Source: Bretschneidera sinensis (lineage: Eukaryota > Streptophyta > Magnoliopsida > Brassicales > Akaniaceae). From it: a stretch of 64,000 nt of DNA. The stretch spans positions 62,811,001 to 62,875,000 of the forward strand of contig CM043702.1 of assembly GCA_023935145.1 (NCBI GenBank), in the 5' to 3' direction. The notes below the pieces were generated by a model. That model was not told the origin of the DNA. It ran no database searches and was given only the letters and a program-made list of their open reading frames with translations. The position numbers were made by a program, and so were the translations under genes. Positions within the stretch are counted from its first letter, which is position 1. Each line of letters opens with the position of its first letter. Below are positions 1 through 11,862 of this stretch, one piece after another.

Positions 1-575
1 TAGCTCCGCTACCCAAATGACTCAAACGTGTTTTTTTAGGCCCAGGTGATACCTTTTCGGTTATTATTTCCTCCGAACTTAGTGATGTGCAATGCAATAA
101 ATTGTTGAATTTGTTAAGAGAGCACAAATCTTCATTAGGTTGCACCATAGCCAACATAAAAGGTATTAGCCCCTTAATTTGTTCCCATAGGATTTATCTA
201 GAAGAAGGAGCTAACCCTCGTAGAGACCCACAAAAAATGCTAAATCCAACTATGAAAGTGGTAGTTAAGAAAGAAGTCTTAAAACTGTTGGATGCAGGAA
301 TTATATATCCAATATTCGATAGTAAGTGGGTTAGTCTAACCCAAGTAGTTCCTAAGAAAGCCAGGGTGACCGTGGTAGAAAATGAAGAGGGGGTGTTACT
401 ACCAACTAAGATAGTGACCGGGTGGTGTATGTGCATTGATTATATAAAACTTAATTCAGCTACTCGGAAAGTCCATTTTCCCTTTCCATTCATAGATCAA
501 ATTTTAGAATGGGTGGCTGGTCATCCATTCTATTGTTTTTTAGATGGGTATTTGGGATACTACCAAATAGAAATT
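1..575 (+). pseudogene. Athila-type Ty3/gypsy pol, upstream part (element A0)
   Basis: Fragment of a retrotransposon polyprotein running in from the window edge. Positions 87-575 read openly through the protease-RT linker (SSLGCTIANIKGISPLIC, then HRIYLEEGANP) into the RT N-terminus (VVKKEVLKLLDAGIIYPI, CIDYIKLNSATRKVHFPF, FIDQILEWVAGHPFYCFLDG). This wording is diagnostic of the Athila lineage and aligns with A2 from about 21300 to 21800. The frame stops at 575 because element A1 inserted there, and the same protein resumes at 7304 ([14 protein letters not shown]). Several residues differ from A2 at otherwise constant sites, so it is an old non-functional copy. The 5' LTR, gag and protease lie outside the window. 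Confidence 0.9.
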
Positions 576-1852
576 TGATAAGTGCATAAATATTCATATT
601 TAAGCCCCTTAATTTACAGTTGTTAGGCTCTTTATTTATGTATTTTAGTATATTCTACTTCATTTTTGTGTTTTTTATAGGTTTTTGAAGAAAATATAGC
701 ATTTTGGAGCTCTAAGGAAGAAAACTGAAGATCTGGAACCAGATAGGCGTGATTGAGCACACAAGCACCCAGTGCCCATACCAGGATCGAGCATAGCCTG
801 CGCTCGTGCACAAGAAGAAGGCTCGAGCACAGATGCGCTCGAGCGCAATAGTGTGAGATCAAGTGCACACGTACAGTAAACCGGTAGAACCTGTTTTGGA
901 AATAATGGTTCCGGTCTTATTTTGGAAATTAAGGTTTCGAGGTGTCCTTAGAACCCTATAAATAGACTTGTAAAACACAAAAATAGTATCTTCTTTTTAG
1001 TTTTAGTTTTAGGTTGGGAGGCCAGAGGCTAGAGGGGATTCTACAGTAGAATTGACGACTCTTCAATGGAGCTCTCTCGGGTTTCTTCTTTCATTTATTT
1101 TATTATGTGTAACTAAACTTATAGAAAGGGCTTGGTTGAAGCCCTAATTATGTTTAACCAATAATTCAGTATTGGCACCTTTGCAATATTTATATTGTGA
1201 TTCTTAATTTGATTAATGCCTGTTTTTATTTAAATTCCTAGTATGTGTGTGTCTGATCAACGTATGCATGTGGTATGGATTAGTTAGTTGAATCAATTTG
1301 GATGATCGAGTCCTGGGTTCAATAATATTAACAAAAAATATCCACATCGGATTCTTAGGTTAATTAACATGGGAAATCGGGAGTGGACCAAGCCCTAGGT
1401 CCCGTGTGGTTATCGATTTCCATAGATCTTATGCTCTCTTAAGGAACAACTCAGTATACACCATGCTGAATCCCTTAAGAGAGAAAAGAGTTAGAGTATA
1501 CACCATACCTAACTCATTGTTTAGGAAAATCAATAGCCTAAGGAGTGGGCCAAGCCCTTAGGTTGACAACCATTAGGTATTCATAGCATGAGTAGAGCAT
1601 TGGCATACTATTTTGTTGGGGTAGCATGATTAGTGGTGGATATCAAGTCCCTACGCCTTTATCATTATTATCTAAATCCAACAAATATTTCTATCTATTT
1701 TTACTTTGTGAAATTAATTCTAAATCGAAATTCACCAATCCTTATGGAAATGATCTCGCACTTGCACACTATGCTACTGTAGACCTTGTGCACTTGCAAG
1801 TAAAACAAGTTCGGTTATTTGTTTATTTATTTAGGTAGATAAACGCACAACA
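576..1852 (+). repeat. 5' LTR of Athila element A1
   Basis: Begins tgataagtgc and ends gcacaaca. Paired with 6018-7298. A TATA box (tataaatag) lies at 957-965. About 80-210 bp upstream of it is a cluster of degenerate GATCGAGCGCA motifs (745-875). Downstream, in what should be transcribed R/U5, four short stem-loops sit at about 1377-1562. It lacks a roughly 25-bp motif unit present in the 3' LTR. Confidence 0.93.
957..965 (+). promoter_or_regulatory. TATA box of A1 5' LTR
   Basis: tataaatag within ccctataaatagacttgt. The same context recurs at 6431 in the 3' LTR and, slightly changed, at 17623 and 27868 in the A2 LTRs. Transcription would start roughly 30 bp downstream. Confidence 0.75.
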
Positions 1853-1858
1853 AATTTT

Positions 1859-1876
1859 TGGTGCCGTTGCCGGGGA
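1859..1876 (+). other. Primer binding site of A1 (tRNA-Asp type)
   Basis: tggtgccgttgccgggga, six bases after the LTR. It differs from the A2 site (18557) by one C-to-T change. Athila elements are known to use a tRNA-Asp-like primer site of this sequence. Confidence 0.85.
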
Positions 1877-2168
1877 TTGCACTAAATTTCTTTTCGAAAT
1901 TATTTTCATTAGTTTTATTTTATTTTATTTTATTCTATTATGTTTTTATCAAAAACCAAATTTATTCATTCTTTTCATTTTCTGTTTCAGGTCTACAGCA
2001 GAGCAAATTCTGGCCTTGCAATCGAGCGCAGGCTGAGGTGTGATCAAGCACAGTATGCACTTCACATTGCGATCGAGCACTGTTCTTGGTGTGCTCGAGC
2101 GCAAATAGTCCAGAGACTACCCGAGCAGCAGTACTGAAGCTATTGTACCAAAGTCTTCCAGCTGATTT

Positions 2169-3560
2169 ATGCAAGGGCTTCGATCTAGGAACCCTACCAT
2201 CGTTTCACTCGACATAGAGATTGAGTGGACCATTCGACAGAGGCCTAGAAACAACTTTGAGGAGAACGAAGAAGAATTCGAGGGAGAAGCACTAATGGAA
2301 TAGATAGAAAACCAACAACCACCTGAGCGAAGACCTATGAAGCAATCCTTCATCCCATGAAACTTCAACCAGCCATCATGCATTGCTTATCAACCATAGG
2401 TGGAAGGCAATTATTACATATCTCCGCAGATACTCAATGCATTGACTCACTTTAGGGGTACACCTGTTGAGGATCCACACTTGCACCTTCGAGAATTCCT
2501 TGATCTATGCAAGTTCCAGCACATCCAGAGCCTAAATCAAGAGGGAATTAGGTTAATTCTTTTCCATTTTTCATTAAAAGATAATGCTAAACCGTGGTAC
2601 AATTCATTGCCTACAGTTTCGATCCATACTTGGGAAGAGTTGGCCTGTAAGTTCCTAAGGAAGTTTTTCCCAGCTCAAAGGACAAGACAAATGAGGAAGG
2701 AGATTCAATCTTTCCAATAGAGGGATGGAGACCTTTTCTTTGAAGCATAGGGACACTTCAACGAGCTGCTACTCAAATGCCCATATCACAATCTACCTCA
2801 AGATGAGCTGGTACTATCCTTTTATGAAGATCTAAATAATATGAATTAAGGTATAGTTGATTTAAGTTGTGGAGGTGTGCTGATGGAGAAGAGTAGTGAA
2901 GAAGCCATGGAGCTTTTTGAGATCTTAAGTGAGCACACCCAACAATTCTCCTCCAGAGGTAGACAAGGTGTGAAAAAGGGCATGTATGAGATGAACCTAA
3001 ATGGTGGATCTTCAAATCAAATGGTTGCTATGGAGAGGAAGCTAGATATGCTTATAAAAGCCATGACTGCTCAGAACATCTCACCTCGACCACAAGCTAC
3101 ACAACTCCAGGTATGTGCTTTATGTTCTTAATTTGATCACACTACTGAAACTTACCATTTATATTCATCTACAGATCCCGAGCAAGCGAACTATGTGGGA
3201 CTAAACAGTGCATATGCAAATACCTACAATCATGGAGGGCAAAACCACCCCAACCTCTCATGGAGAAATAGTCAAAATGCTGTGAACTTTCAAGGGCAGC
3301 AAAGGAATTCCCAACCAGTAGCCCAATCAGCTCCGGAATCAAAGCAAAGTGACCTAAAGAGTCTTGTATGGCAGTTGATGACCTCACAAGAACAATTCAT
3401 AGCAGAAACAAGACAATTCTAGACTGAGCAAAGGGAAACCACTGTAAAGCATGAGCAAGCCATTCAAAGACTCGAGGTACAAATGGAGTAATTAGCTTAG
3501 GAGCTAAGTGAAAGCAAGCAAGGTGAACTTTCAGCCAACACACTACCTAATCCAAGAGGA
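2169..3560 (+). pseudogene. A1 gag (Athila-type), broken by premature stops
   Basis: Retrotransposon capsid and nucleocapsid region. The frame opens at the ATG at 2169, equivalent to Met-11 of A2 gag, with an acidic Glu-rich N-terminus. It then contains the capsid block LREFLDLCKFQHIQSL, FSLKDNAKPWYNSLP and FLRKFFPAQRTRQMRKEIQ (about 2490-2710). Everything stays in one frame to the protease and is interrupted only by stop codons (2301, 2358, 2397, 2718, 3129, 3420 and others), several of them CAA or CAG to TAA or TAG. The zinc knuckle near 3110 has lost its last cysteine (Tyr) and gained a stop, whereas A2 keeps a full CX2CX4HX4C. Clearly non-functional now. Similarity to A2 gag is high throughout. 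Confidence 0.88.
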
Positions 3561-3578
3561 CATCAACAACTAAATGCC

Positions 3579-4604
3579 ATGACAACTCTCAGAAATAGTA
3601 AGATCATAGGCGTTAATGAGCCTGCACAAGCATCTCCACATAAAGTATCCACATCAAAGGAAAGTGAAATAGAGAAGTGGAATGCACCCACCTTCCCCCA
3701 AAGGTTAGTAAAGCCAACAAAAGAAATTAAAATGCATGTTATCTTTGAAACTTTAAGAAAAGTAGAAATTAATATTCCCTTATTAGATGCAATTAAACAA
3801 ATTCCTGCATATACTAAATTTTTAAAAGATAGTTGCACTAATAAAAGGAAGTTTTAGAAGCATGAAACAGTGGCTTTAATCGAAGAGGTGAGTGCGGTAT
3901 TGTTAAGGAAACTACCACCCAAGCTAAAAGATTCGGGTAGTTTCACCATTCCTTATAGGATAGGTAACCAGATTTTTGAGCATGCACTATTGGATCTAGG
4001 GGCTGGTGTCAACTTGTTGCCATACACTATATTTAAGACACTAGGTTTGGGGGAGCTTCAACCAACCTCCATCACCTTGCAACTAGTAGACAGAAGCATC
4101 AAAAGGCCAAGAGGTATTCTTGAGGATATCTTGGTAAAGGTAGGTCCATTTATTTTACCTGCTGATTTTATTATATTAGATATGAAAAAATCGTCTATGC
4201 TATTACCCCTGCCCATCATCTTAGGAAGACCCTTTATGAGAACTATTAATATAAAAATTTGCATGAAAAAGGGTGTTGTAAGTATAAAGGTAAATGGTGA
4301 GAAGGTTGAATTTAAAATGTTTGATACATTAAAAATACCCCAAGATAATATGGAATATTCTAATGAATGTATGATGCAAGGTGTTGTTGAGCAAGCTTTT
4401 CAAGTCCATCTCATTGCTCCATTGGAAGCCACCCTCACCCATGGGTTAACAAGATCGGATATTGAACCTGCATATGAAGATGTTACTGATCACATCTTTG
4501 AGGCTGCGCACCGCCTAGAGGCCTCTCTAAAGCATCTAAGCACCAAATTTGGCATTGAAGCAGTTGCTGATGCATTCAACTTATGCTTTTCTAGGAGGGA
4601 ATAA
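3579..4604 (+). pseudogene. A1 protease region, ending in a private tail
   Basis: Same frame as gag. 3579-3854 is the linker (FETLRKVEINIPLLDAIKQI), closed by a TAG at 3855. 3870-4604 is open and holds the retropepsin-like domain: HALLDLGAGVNLLPY (active-site Asp in DLGA, as in other Athila proteases), the flap-side strand SITLQLVDRSIKRP and the C-terminal PIILGRPFMRT. The match to A2 continues to AYEDVTDHI (about 4496). The last 36 or so codons (FEAAHRLEASLKHLSTKFG onward) have no counterpart at that point in A2, and a stop follows at 4602. In A2 the frame continues instead toward RT. This marks the junction of the internal pol deletion. Confidence 0.85.
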
Positions 4605-6017
4605 GATCATCTGGCTAAAGATGTAAAACTTAGCACTCATAGGAGGCACCCCACAACTTATCCTTTTATTTTTATTGTTTTTCATATTTATTGTTATTTA
4701 TTTACTTTTAGTACTTCTTGTTTTCCTGTATTACGTTAGTTTTTTTTCTTTTTTAGGGACAATGTGTGCATCCGTTCAAGTTTGGGGGTGTGCTATGAGC
4801 CATGCCAGCCCAGCTAGTTCTCCATCTCCCAGGTCAGATCTTTCCATGTTATTCACACATTGGGGACAATGTGTAATTTAAGTTTAGGGGTATGGGAGAC
4901 ACATTCACACACTTTGTCCCAGTTTTTTTAGTATTTTTGAAAAGATAAATGCATGTTCATATTGTTTTGAAAATTTTGGTTGATTTAAAACAAATACTAT
5001 GATAAAACTTCATCAGTAAGCTTAAAATCTAGAACGCATAGTCTAAATAATAAAGTTTTAAAAAGTCTAAATTACCTACCTCAACGCACTTAAGAATTCA
5101 CAAGTTTGATCTAAATCTGACACAAGTACATTAGCACATAATGGTGTGAGGTATGACGTATAATTTTATATATATGTTTCCATGACCTAACTGTAATCAG
5201 ATAACTTGTTAGAATAACACTTCGGCATAGAAAAATAGAGAAAAATGTTTATTATGCAAAAAAAGAAAATAAAATGCTCCTAATGATCATTAAATAAACT
5301 TTCCACTGAGTAACTGGACCTCTTGCCTCAGTAAGCATTGAGTATTCATGTCAAAAGGTGGGAATAATGCATATAATGATCATTAAATAAAGTTTCCACT
5401 GAGTAATTGGACCTCTTGCCTCAGTAAACAGTGAGTGTTCACGTCAAAAGGTGGGGATTTTGCTTGGAAGCATTAAGACCAGTTAGTTTCGTAGCCTTTT
5501 TTACTCGAGTTAGTAAGTCATTAGGGGTGTCTTTACACCTAATGCCCTAAAACCTTCTGATTTGGGAGTCATTAGCTAAACACTCGCTATAAGGATCAAT
5601 CAGATAGCTTAATGGAACTCAACATGGCAAAGAGCTCATGATAAAAGAAAAAGAAAAGAAATAAAACTATGCCATTATTGTTCATTCTGATAGGGAATTT
5701 GATGAATGTTAAGACACCAAAACACTATACATCGAAATTATTCGGAATCTTCATCTTTTATGTGCTAATCCACCATATACTAAGTCTAATTTATGATGCC
5801 TTAAACTAGTCTTGTGTAAGTAATTAGAATTAAAAATCCTTATCCATTGTGACGATGTGTCTATATTTTAAAGCCTACTCATGAACAAATATCATGGTTT
5901 TATGTGCAACCCAAATTTTAGATAACATAAATGATGAATTTATCTTTGATTTTGTTTTTTAGTTAGTTTTTTCGTTTTGTGTTGCTAAGGGACTAGCAAT
6001 ATGTAAGTTTGGGGGTG
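4605..6017 (+). other. A1 3' non-coding region, with tandem repeat and polypurine tract
   Basis: No gene is visible. It matches the A2 region 26100-27494, including the gtttgggggtgtg boxes near 4780 and 4880, a duplicated block of about 93 bp, and the terminal purine tract aagtttgggggtg just before the 3' LTR (6005-6017), which would prime plus-strand DNA synthesis. Confidence 0.8.
5282..5457 (+). repeat. Two-copy tandem repeat (93-bp period) in A1 3' region
   Basis: Copy one starts aatgatcattaaataa at 5282 and copy two starts with the same bases at 5375. Each copy contains ccactgagtaa, cctcttgcctcagtaa and gtcaaaaggtggg. The same duplication exists in A2 (26782-26957, 89-bp period). Confidence 0.88.
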
Positions 6018-7298
6018 TGATAAGTTCTTAAATATTCGTATTTAAGCCCCTTAATTTATAGTTGTTAGGCTCTTTGTTTATGTATTTCAGTGTATTCTAC
6101 TTCATTTTTGTGTTTTCTGTGTTTTTTTATAGGTTTTTGAAGAAAATATAGCATTTTGGAGCACTAAGGAAGAAAACTGAAGATTTGGAACTAGATAGAT
6201 GCGATCAAGCGCACAGAAGAGTACGATCGAGTGCACAAGCACCCACCACCCATGCCAGGATCGAGCACAGCCTGTGCTCACGCGCAAGAAGAAGGCTCGA
6301 GCGCAGATGCGTTCAAGCGCAATAGTGTGCGATCAAGCGCACACGTACAGTAAACCGGCAAAACCTGTATTGGAAATAATGGTTCAGGTCTTATTTTGGA
6401 AATTAGGGTTTTAAGGTGTCCTTAGAACCCTATAAATAGACTTGTAAAACACAGAAATAGTATCTCCTTTTTAGTTTTAGTTTTAGGTCGGGAGGCCGGA
6501 GGCCAAAGGAGATTTTACAGAAGAATTGACGACTCTTCAATGGAGCTCTCTCGGGTTTCTTCTTTCCTTTATTTTATTATGTGTAACTAAACTTATAGTA
6601 ACGACTTTGTTGAAGCCCTAATTATGTTTAACCAATAATTTAGTATTGGCACATTTGCAATATTTATGCTATGATTCTTAATTTGATTAATACATGTTTT
6701 TATTTAAATTCCTCATATGTGTGTGTCTGATGAACGTATGCATGTGGTATGGATTAGTTAATTGAATCTATTTAGATAACCGAGTCCATATTAGATTCTT
6801 GGGTTAATCAACATGGGAAATCGAGAGTGGACCAAGCCCTAGGTCCTGTGTGGTTGTCGATTTCCACAGATCCTATGCTCTCTTAAGGAACACCTCAGTA
6901 TACACCATGTTGAATCCCTTAAGAGAGAAAAGAGTTAGAGTATATACACCATGCCTAACTACTTTCTTCGGGAAATCAATAGCCTAAGGTGTGGACCAAG
7001 CCTTTAGGTTGACAACCATTAGGTATTCATAGCATGAGTAGAGCATTGGCATACTGTTTTGTTGGGGTAGTATGATTAGTGGTGGATATCAAGTCCCTAC
7101 ACCTTTATCATTATTATCTAAATCCAATAAATATATCTATCTATTTTTACTTTGTGAAATTAATTCTAAATCGAAATTCACCAATCCTTGTGGAAATGAT
7201 CTCGCACTTGCACACTATGCTACTGTAGACCTTGTGCACTTGCAAGTAAAACAAGTTCGGTTATTTGCTTATTTATTTAGGTATATAAATGCACAACA
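6018..7298 (+). repeat. 3' LTR of Athila element A1
   Basis: Starts tgataagttc and ends gcacaaca, followed by the target duplication aaatt. TATA box at 6431-6439. It has one more GATCGAGCGCA-like unit (about 6198-6235) than the 5' LTR, and many base differences from it. Confidence 0.93.
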
Positions 7299-7303
7299 AA
7301 ATT

Positions 7304-8316
7304 GCCTTAGAGGATCAAGAGAAGACCACCTTTACTTGTCCTTTTGGTACTTTTGTTTTTCATAGAATGCACTTTGGTTTGTGTAATGCACCGACTACTT
7401 TTCAAAGATGAATGATGAGTATTTTCTGTGACATGGTTGATAAATGTGTGGAAGTGTTTATGGATGATTTAAATGTGTTTGGGACTTCTTTTAATTCATG
7501 TTTATCTAATTTGAAAAATGTTTTGTGTAGGTGTGAAGAGAAGGGGCTTGTGCTTAATTGGGAAAAGTGGCATTTTATGGTGTCTTCTGGAATAGTCTTA
7601 GGCCATATAGTGTCTGAAAAGGGAATAGAAGTGGATAAATCGAAAATCGAATTAATCTCTAAACTACCTACTCCTAAGAATATTAAAGATGTTAGGTCTC
7701 TCTTAGGGCATACTGGGTTTTATAGAAGATTTATTCAAAATTTTAGTGCTATCTCTAGACCCTTATGTAACCTTTTGATGAAGGATACTGAGTTTAAGTA
7801 GCCTTTAGGACACTTGTCTCTAAGCTAACAACTTCCCCTATTATGCAATCACCGGATTTTACCTTGCCTTTTGAGATTATGTGTGATGCTTGTGACTATG
7901 CTGTAAGGGTTGTTTTAGGGCAAAGAAGGGAGGGAAAACCATTTATTGTTTATTAGGCTAGTAGAACCTTGAATCATTCTCAAATGATGTACACCACAAC
8001 CGAGAAAGAATTACTAGCAGTAGTATTTGCATTGGATAAATTTTGCTCTTACTTAATTGGTTCACCTATCACTATATTTATAGATTACTACGCCCTTAAA
8101 TTTCTTTTCTAAAAAACAGATGCTAAGGCCTGTTTGATACATTGGATTTTACTTTTGCAAGAATCTGACTTGACCATCAAAGACAAGAAGGGGGTAGAAA
8201 ATATTGTAGTGTACCATCTATCTCGCTTGGAATTTAAGAATGATACTGACATTTTGCCCGTTCGGGAAGCCTTTTCAGATGAAAATTTATTTTCTGTCCT
8301 TGGTCACACACCATGA
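7304..8316 (+). pseudogene. Athila-type pol of A0: RT C-terminus and RNase H
   Basis: Continuation of the polyprotein interrupted at 575. After [15 protein letters not shown], one frame change leads into 7412-7801: RT catalytic block with VFMDDLNVFG (the FMDD form typical of Athila), LNWEKWHFMVSSGIVLGH, and the thumb/connection SLLGHTGFYRRFIQNFS. A stop at 7799 precedes the RNase H domain (about 7845-8270): an Asp-bearing strand near 7880 (MCDACDYAV), [15 protein letters not shown], then [13 protein letters not shown] and [10 protein letters not shown]. The RNase H part has stops and frame changes (7954, 8111). Non-functional remnant. Confidence 0.88.
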
Positions 8317-9545
8317 TATGCCGACATTGCAAACTACTTAGTTTCCCGTCAAGTTCCATCTATATGGAGTGCACAATATCAGTGTAAGTTTTTGGCTGAG
8401 GTAAAGAATTTTTATTGGAATGATCCTTATCTTTTTAAATATTGCCCTGATCAAATAATAAGAAGATGCATTCCGGATATGGAAATTGATAGTGTGTTAA
8501 CTTTTTGTCATACCTATGCTTGTGGTGGCCACTTTTCTATTAATAAGACAGCTGCAAAAATTTTGCAATGCGGTTTTTATTGGCCTACTTTATTCAAGGA
8601 TGCTAATGAGTTTTGTCGATCATGTGAAAGATGTTAAAAGTTAGGTTCACTGTCCCGCCATCATATGATACCTCTCAACCCGATATTAGTGGTGGAAATC
8701 TTTGATTGTTGGGGGATCGATTTTACGGGACCATTCCCACATTATTTTGGGTATCTTTACATTTTGCTTGCCATTGATTATGTTTCTAAATGGGTTGAAA
8801 CAATACCTTGCCGCACTAATGACAATATAGTTGTTGTTAAATTTCTAAAAGATCATATTTTATCTAGGTACGGTACTCCACATGTTATAATTAGTGATCA
8901 AGAGTCACATTTTTGTAACCGTTCTTTTGAGGCTTTATTGCGCAGGTATGGAGTCACCCATAAGATTTCTATAGCTTATCATCCACAAACCAATGGCCAA
9001 GTAGAACTAGCAAATAGGGAGATTAAGCAAATACTTGAAAGAAAAGTAAATCCCAACAGAAAAGATTGGTCTTTGCGCCTATCGGATGCACTTTAGGCAT
9101 ACTGGACTGCATACAAGATGGTTCTTGGAGCATCTTCTTATCGATTGGTATTCGGAAAAGCATGTCACTTGCTGGTAGAACTTGAGCACAGAGCATATTG
9201 GGCTATTTGAAATTTTAACTATGACTTGAAGATGTCTGGTGAGGAGAGGAAAATGAAACTTTATGAACTTGCGGAGTTGAGAGATGATGCATATGATAAT
9301 GCTAAGGACTTAAAGTCAAGAATGAAAGCGGTGCATTATCAGAAAATACTCCGAAAAAATTTTGAACAAGGTAATAGAGTTTTTCTTTATGACTTGCGGT
9401 TACACTTCCATCCGGGAAAATTACAATCATGATGTAAGGGACCTTATGTTGTGAAGAGTGTTTTTCCCAATAGAGTAGTAGAGGTTGAAGATCTTTCCGA
9501 CAGTCGTGCATTTCGAGTTAATGGCCAAATGTTGAAGATCTATGA
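8317..9545 (+). pseudogene. Athila-type integrase of A0
   Basis: Integrase remnant. 8392-8637 carries the zinc-binding HHCC segment (FCHTYACGGHFSINKTAAKI, then CRSCERC). 8665-9096 carries the catalytic core: first Asp in CWGIDFTGPFP, second in HVIISDQESHF (usual Gly replaced by Gln), Glu in HPQTNGQVELANREIK. Then come [19 protein letters not shown] residues and the C-terminal domain (KNFEQGNRVFLYDLRLHFHP, 9346-9432). Stops at 8634, 9094, 9208 and 9430 break it. The last recognisable gypsy codons are RVNGQMLKIYE (about 9516-9546), which run in the same frame straight into copia sequence. No A0 3' region or LTR is present. Confidence 0.87.
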
Positions 9546-9547
9546 AA

Positions 9548-11850
9548 TGGAAAAACAAATTGGAAAAAGTACCAAAGTTCTTCGATTTGATTGAGAAGGT
9601 AAATATTTGACCAGTGACTTTTTAGATAATCTCAAAGAGAATGAGATTTTCTCATAAAGAACTCCTCCTGGAAAAACTCAACTGAATGGTGTGTTTGAAA
9701 GGAGAAATCGTACTTTATTAGATATGGTATGATCGATGATGAGTTACATCGATCTTCTAATTTCATTTTGGGGCTATGCTTTGGAAACTGCTCCATATTT
9801 GTTAAATAGAGTTCCTTCTAAGTTTGTGCCTAAGACACTGTATGAGATGTGGAATGGTAAAAAACCTAGTCTTAAGCATGTTAAGATCTGGGATTGTTCT
9901 ACATATGTCAAAAGATTAGTTGTAGACAAGTTAGAAGTAAGGTTTGATTAGTGTAGATTTCTGGGATATCCTAAACGAAGTTTGGGATATTACTTTTATC
10001 TCCTTATTGAGCAAAAAATGTTTGTCTCATAATTTTTTACCTTCTAAAGAAAGATTTGTTCTAGAAAGGAGCAGTGAGAGTAAAATAAAACTTAAAGAGA
10101 TGTCTCAAGAACCACAAATCAATAATGATCAACATGAAGAACATATTGTAACAGAGTCTCCTATCACACAACCTCCTTGTAGATTAGGTAGGATACCTAG
10201 ATCGCCAAAGAGATATGGGTATCTCATCGAGGGTGACATAGAGGTACACTTTATTGGGAATAAGGATTTTATGAACTATAAGGAAGCGATGCCAGACATT
10301 GATTCAGGAAATAGGCTAGAAGCCATGAAATCTGAAATGAAGTCCATGTTTTCTAACCAAGTTTGGACCTTGGTTGACCTTTTTGAAAGTGTTGTACCTA
10401 TTGGTTAGAAATGGGTCTATAAAAGAAAGATGGATATTGATGGAAAGGTAGAGACCTTTAAGGCAAGCCTAGTAGCGAAAGGTTACAAACAAAGACAAGG
10501 AGTTAACTTTGATTAAAGTTTTTCTTTTGTGGCTATAATGAAGTCCATCAGGATCTTCCTCGTAAGAGTTGCACACTAAAATTGTGAGATATGGAAAATT
10601 GATGTTACAACGACCTTTCTCAATGGTAATATAAAGGAAGATATATACATGGAACAACAAGAGGGTTTTTCATCCAGTGGTAGTGACCACAAAGTATGCA
10701 AATTGCGAAGATCAACTTATGGATTAAAGCAAGCTTCCCAAAGCTAGAACATCCAATTTGATGAGGCAACCAAAACATTTGGTTTTCTAAAAAATGTGGA
10801 TGAACCATGTGTGTACAAGAATACTAGTGGGACTGCACTTACAATTTTGATCTTGTATGTTGATGACATACTACTCATTGGGAATGATGTAAGTATGTTA
10901 CAATCAATCAAAGCCTAGTTTTCAATAAACTTCTCCATGAAGATTTTGGAGAAGCATCCTATATTCTAAGAATAAAGGTCTATAGAGATAGATCTAGAAG
11001 GATGCTTGCCTTATCCCAACCTATATATATAGTTAAAATATTGAAGATGTTCAACATGGAAAACTCTAAAATAGGATTATTACCTTTTTGGCATGGAGTA
11101 CATCTCTCAAAGTAGATGTGCCCAAAGACCTCTAAAGAGAGAGAGAGAGAGAGAGAATGAGTTAGATCCCTTATGTTTAGACAATAGGAAGTCCCATGTA
11201 TGCTATGCTATATACCAGGCTTGATTTTAGTCATGTTATAAGTGTTACTAGCAGATATCAGTCTAATCCAAGTTTAGAACACTAGGTTGTTCTGAAAAAC
11301 ATTCTGAAGTACTTGAGAAGGACTAAGGATTTATTCATCGTATATGAGAAGATGACTTGAAACTGGAAAGGTATATTGATTCAGACTTCTAGTCTGATGT
11401 TGATGACAAAAAGTCCACTTCTGGATTTGTGTTCATCTTAAATTCTGGAGTAATGATCTAGAAGAGTTGTAAGCAAGATACAACTGCAGATTCCACCACT
11501 AAGGCTGAATAAATTATTGTGTCTAAAGCTGCAAAGAAAGCAGTCTTGATAAAGAAATTCATCACCAAGCTTTGAGTGGTTCCTAGCATTAAACTCCAAG
11601 TACCTTTATACTATGACAACAATTGGGTGATAGCTTAAGCCAAGGAACCAAGGCCTCATAAAAATTCCAAGCACATTGAGCATCGCTTCCACTTGATTAG
11701 AGAAATCATTAGAAGATGGAACATGAACATTCAAAAGGTTGCATCAGTAGAGAATACAATAGATCCACTAAACAAGGCATTGACACAACAACACTTTGAT
11801 CATCATCTTGAGAAGATAGGTATTAGATACGTGAATGATTGGATTTAGTG
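9548..11850 (+). pseudogene. Copia polyprotein of K: integrase end, RT, RNase H
   Basis: 9548-9670 matches the integrase core region before its catalytic Glu (KQIGKSTKVLRFD, then stop, EGKYLTSDFLDNLKENEI). 9670-9951 follows with TQLNGVFERRNRTLLDM, SFWGYALETAPYLLNRVPSK and YEMWNGKKPSLKHVKIW. 9944-10408 is the linker, with RLGRIPRSPKRYGYLIEG and MKSEMKSMFSNQVWTLVD. RT runs about 10405-11050 and keeps the catalytic LILYVDDILLIGND (about 10846-10890). RNase H (about 11290-11760) is recognisable but full of stops. At least ten stops and several frame shifts make it a dead copy. Confidence 0.82.
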
Positions 11851-11862
11851 CAAGTGGGAGAT

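Larger units (their letters stand above)
576..7298 (+). mobile_element. Non-autonomous Athila-type LTR retrotransposon A1, inserted in A0
   Basis: Complete LTR element bounded by TG...CA LTRs (576-1852 and 6018-7298) and a 5-bp target duplication aaatt (571-575 and 7299-7303). It splits the RT codons of A0. After the 5' LTR come a tRNA-Asp-type primer site (1859), a motif-rich leader, a gag-protease frame (2169-4604), about 1.4 kb of non-coding 3' sequence and a polypurine tract. There is no RT, RNase H, integrase or third ORF. Sequence similar to the end of gag-protease in A2 (about 21100) is followed within about 130 bp by sequence similar to the post-ORF3 region of A2 (about 26100). This is a deletion derivative that could only have moved with enzymes supplied in trans. 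The LTR copies differ at many sites, so insertion is not recent. Confidence 0.93.

Noticed and set aside
1626..1838. ORF MISGGYQVPTPLSLLSK, present again at 7072
   Set aside because: Identical because both are LTR copies; no independent support for a protein.
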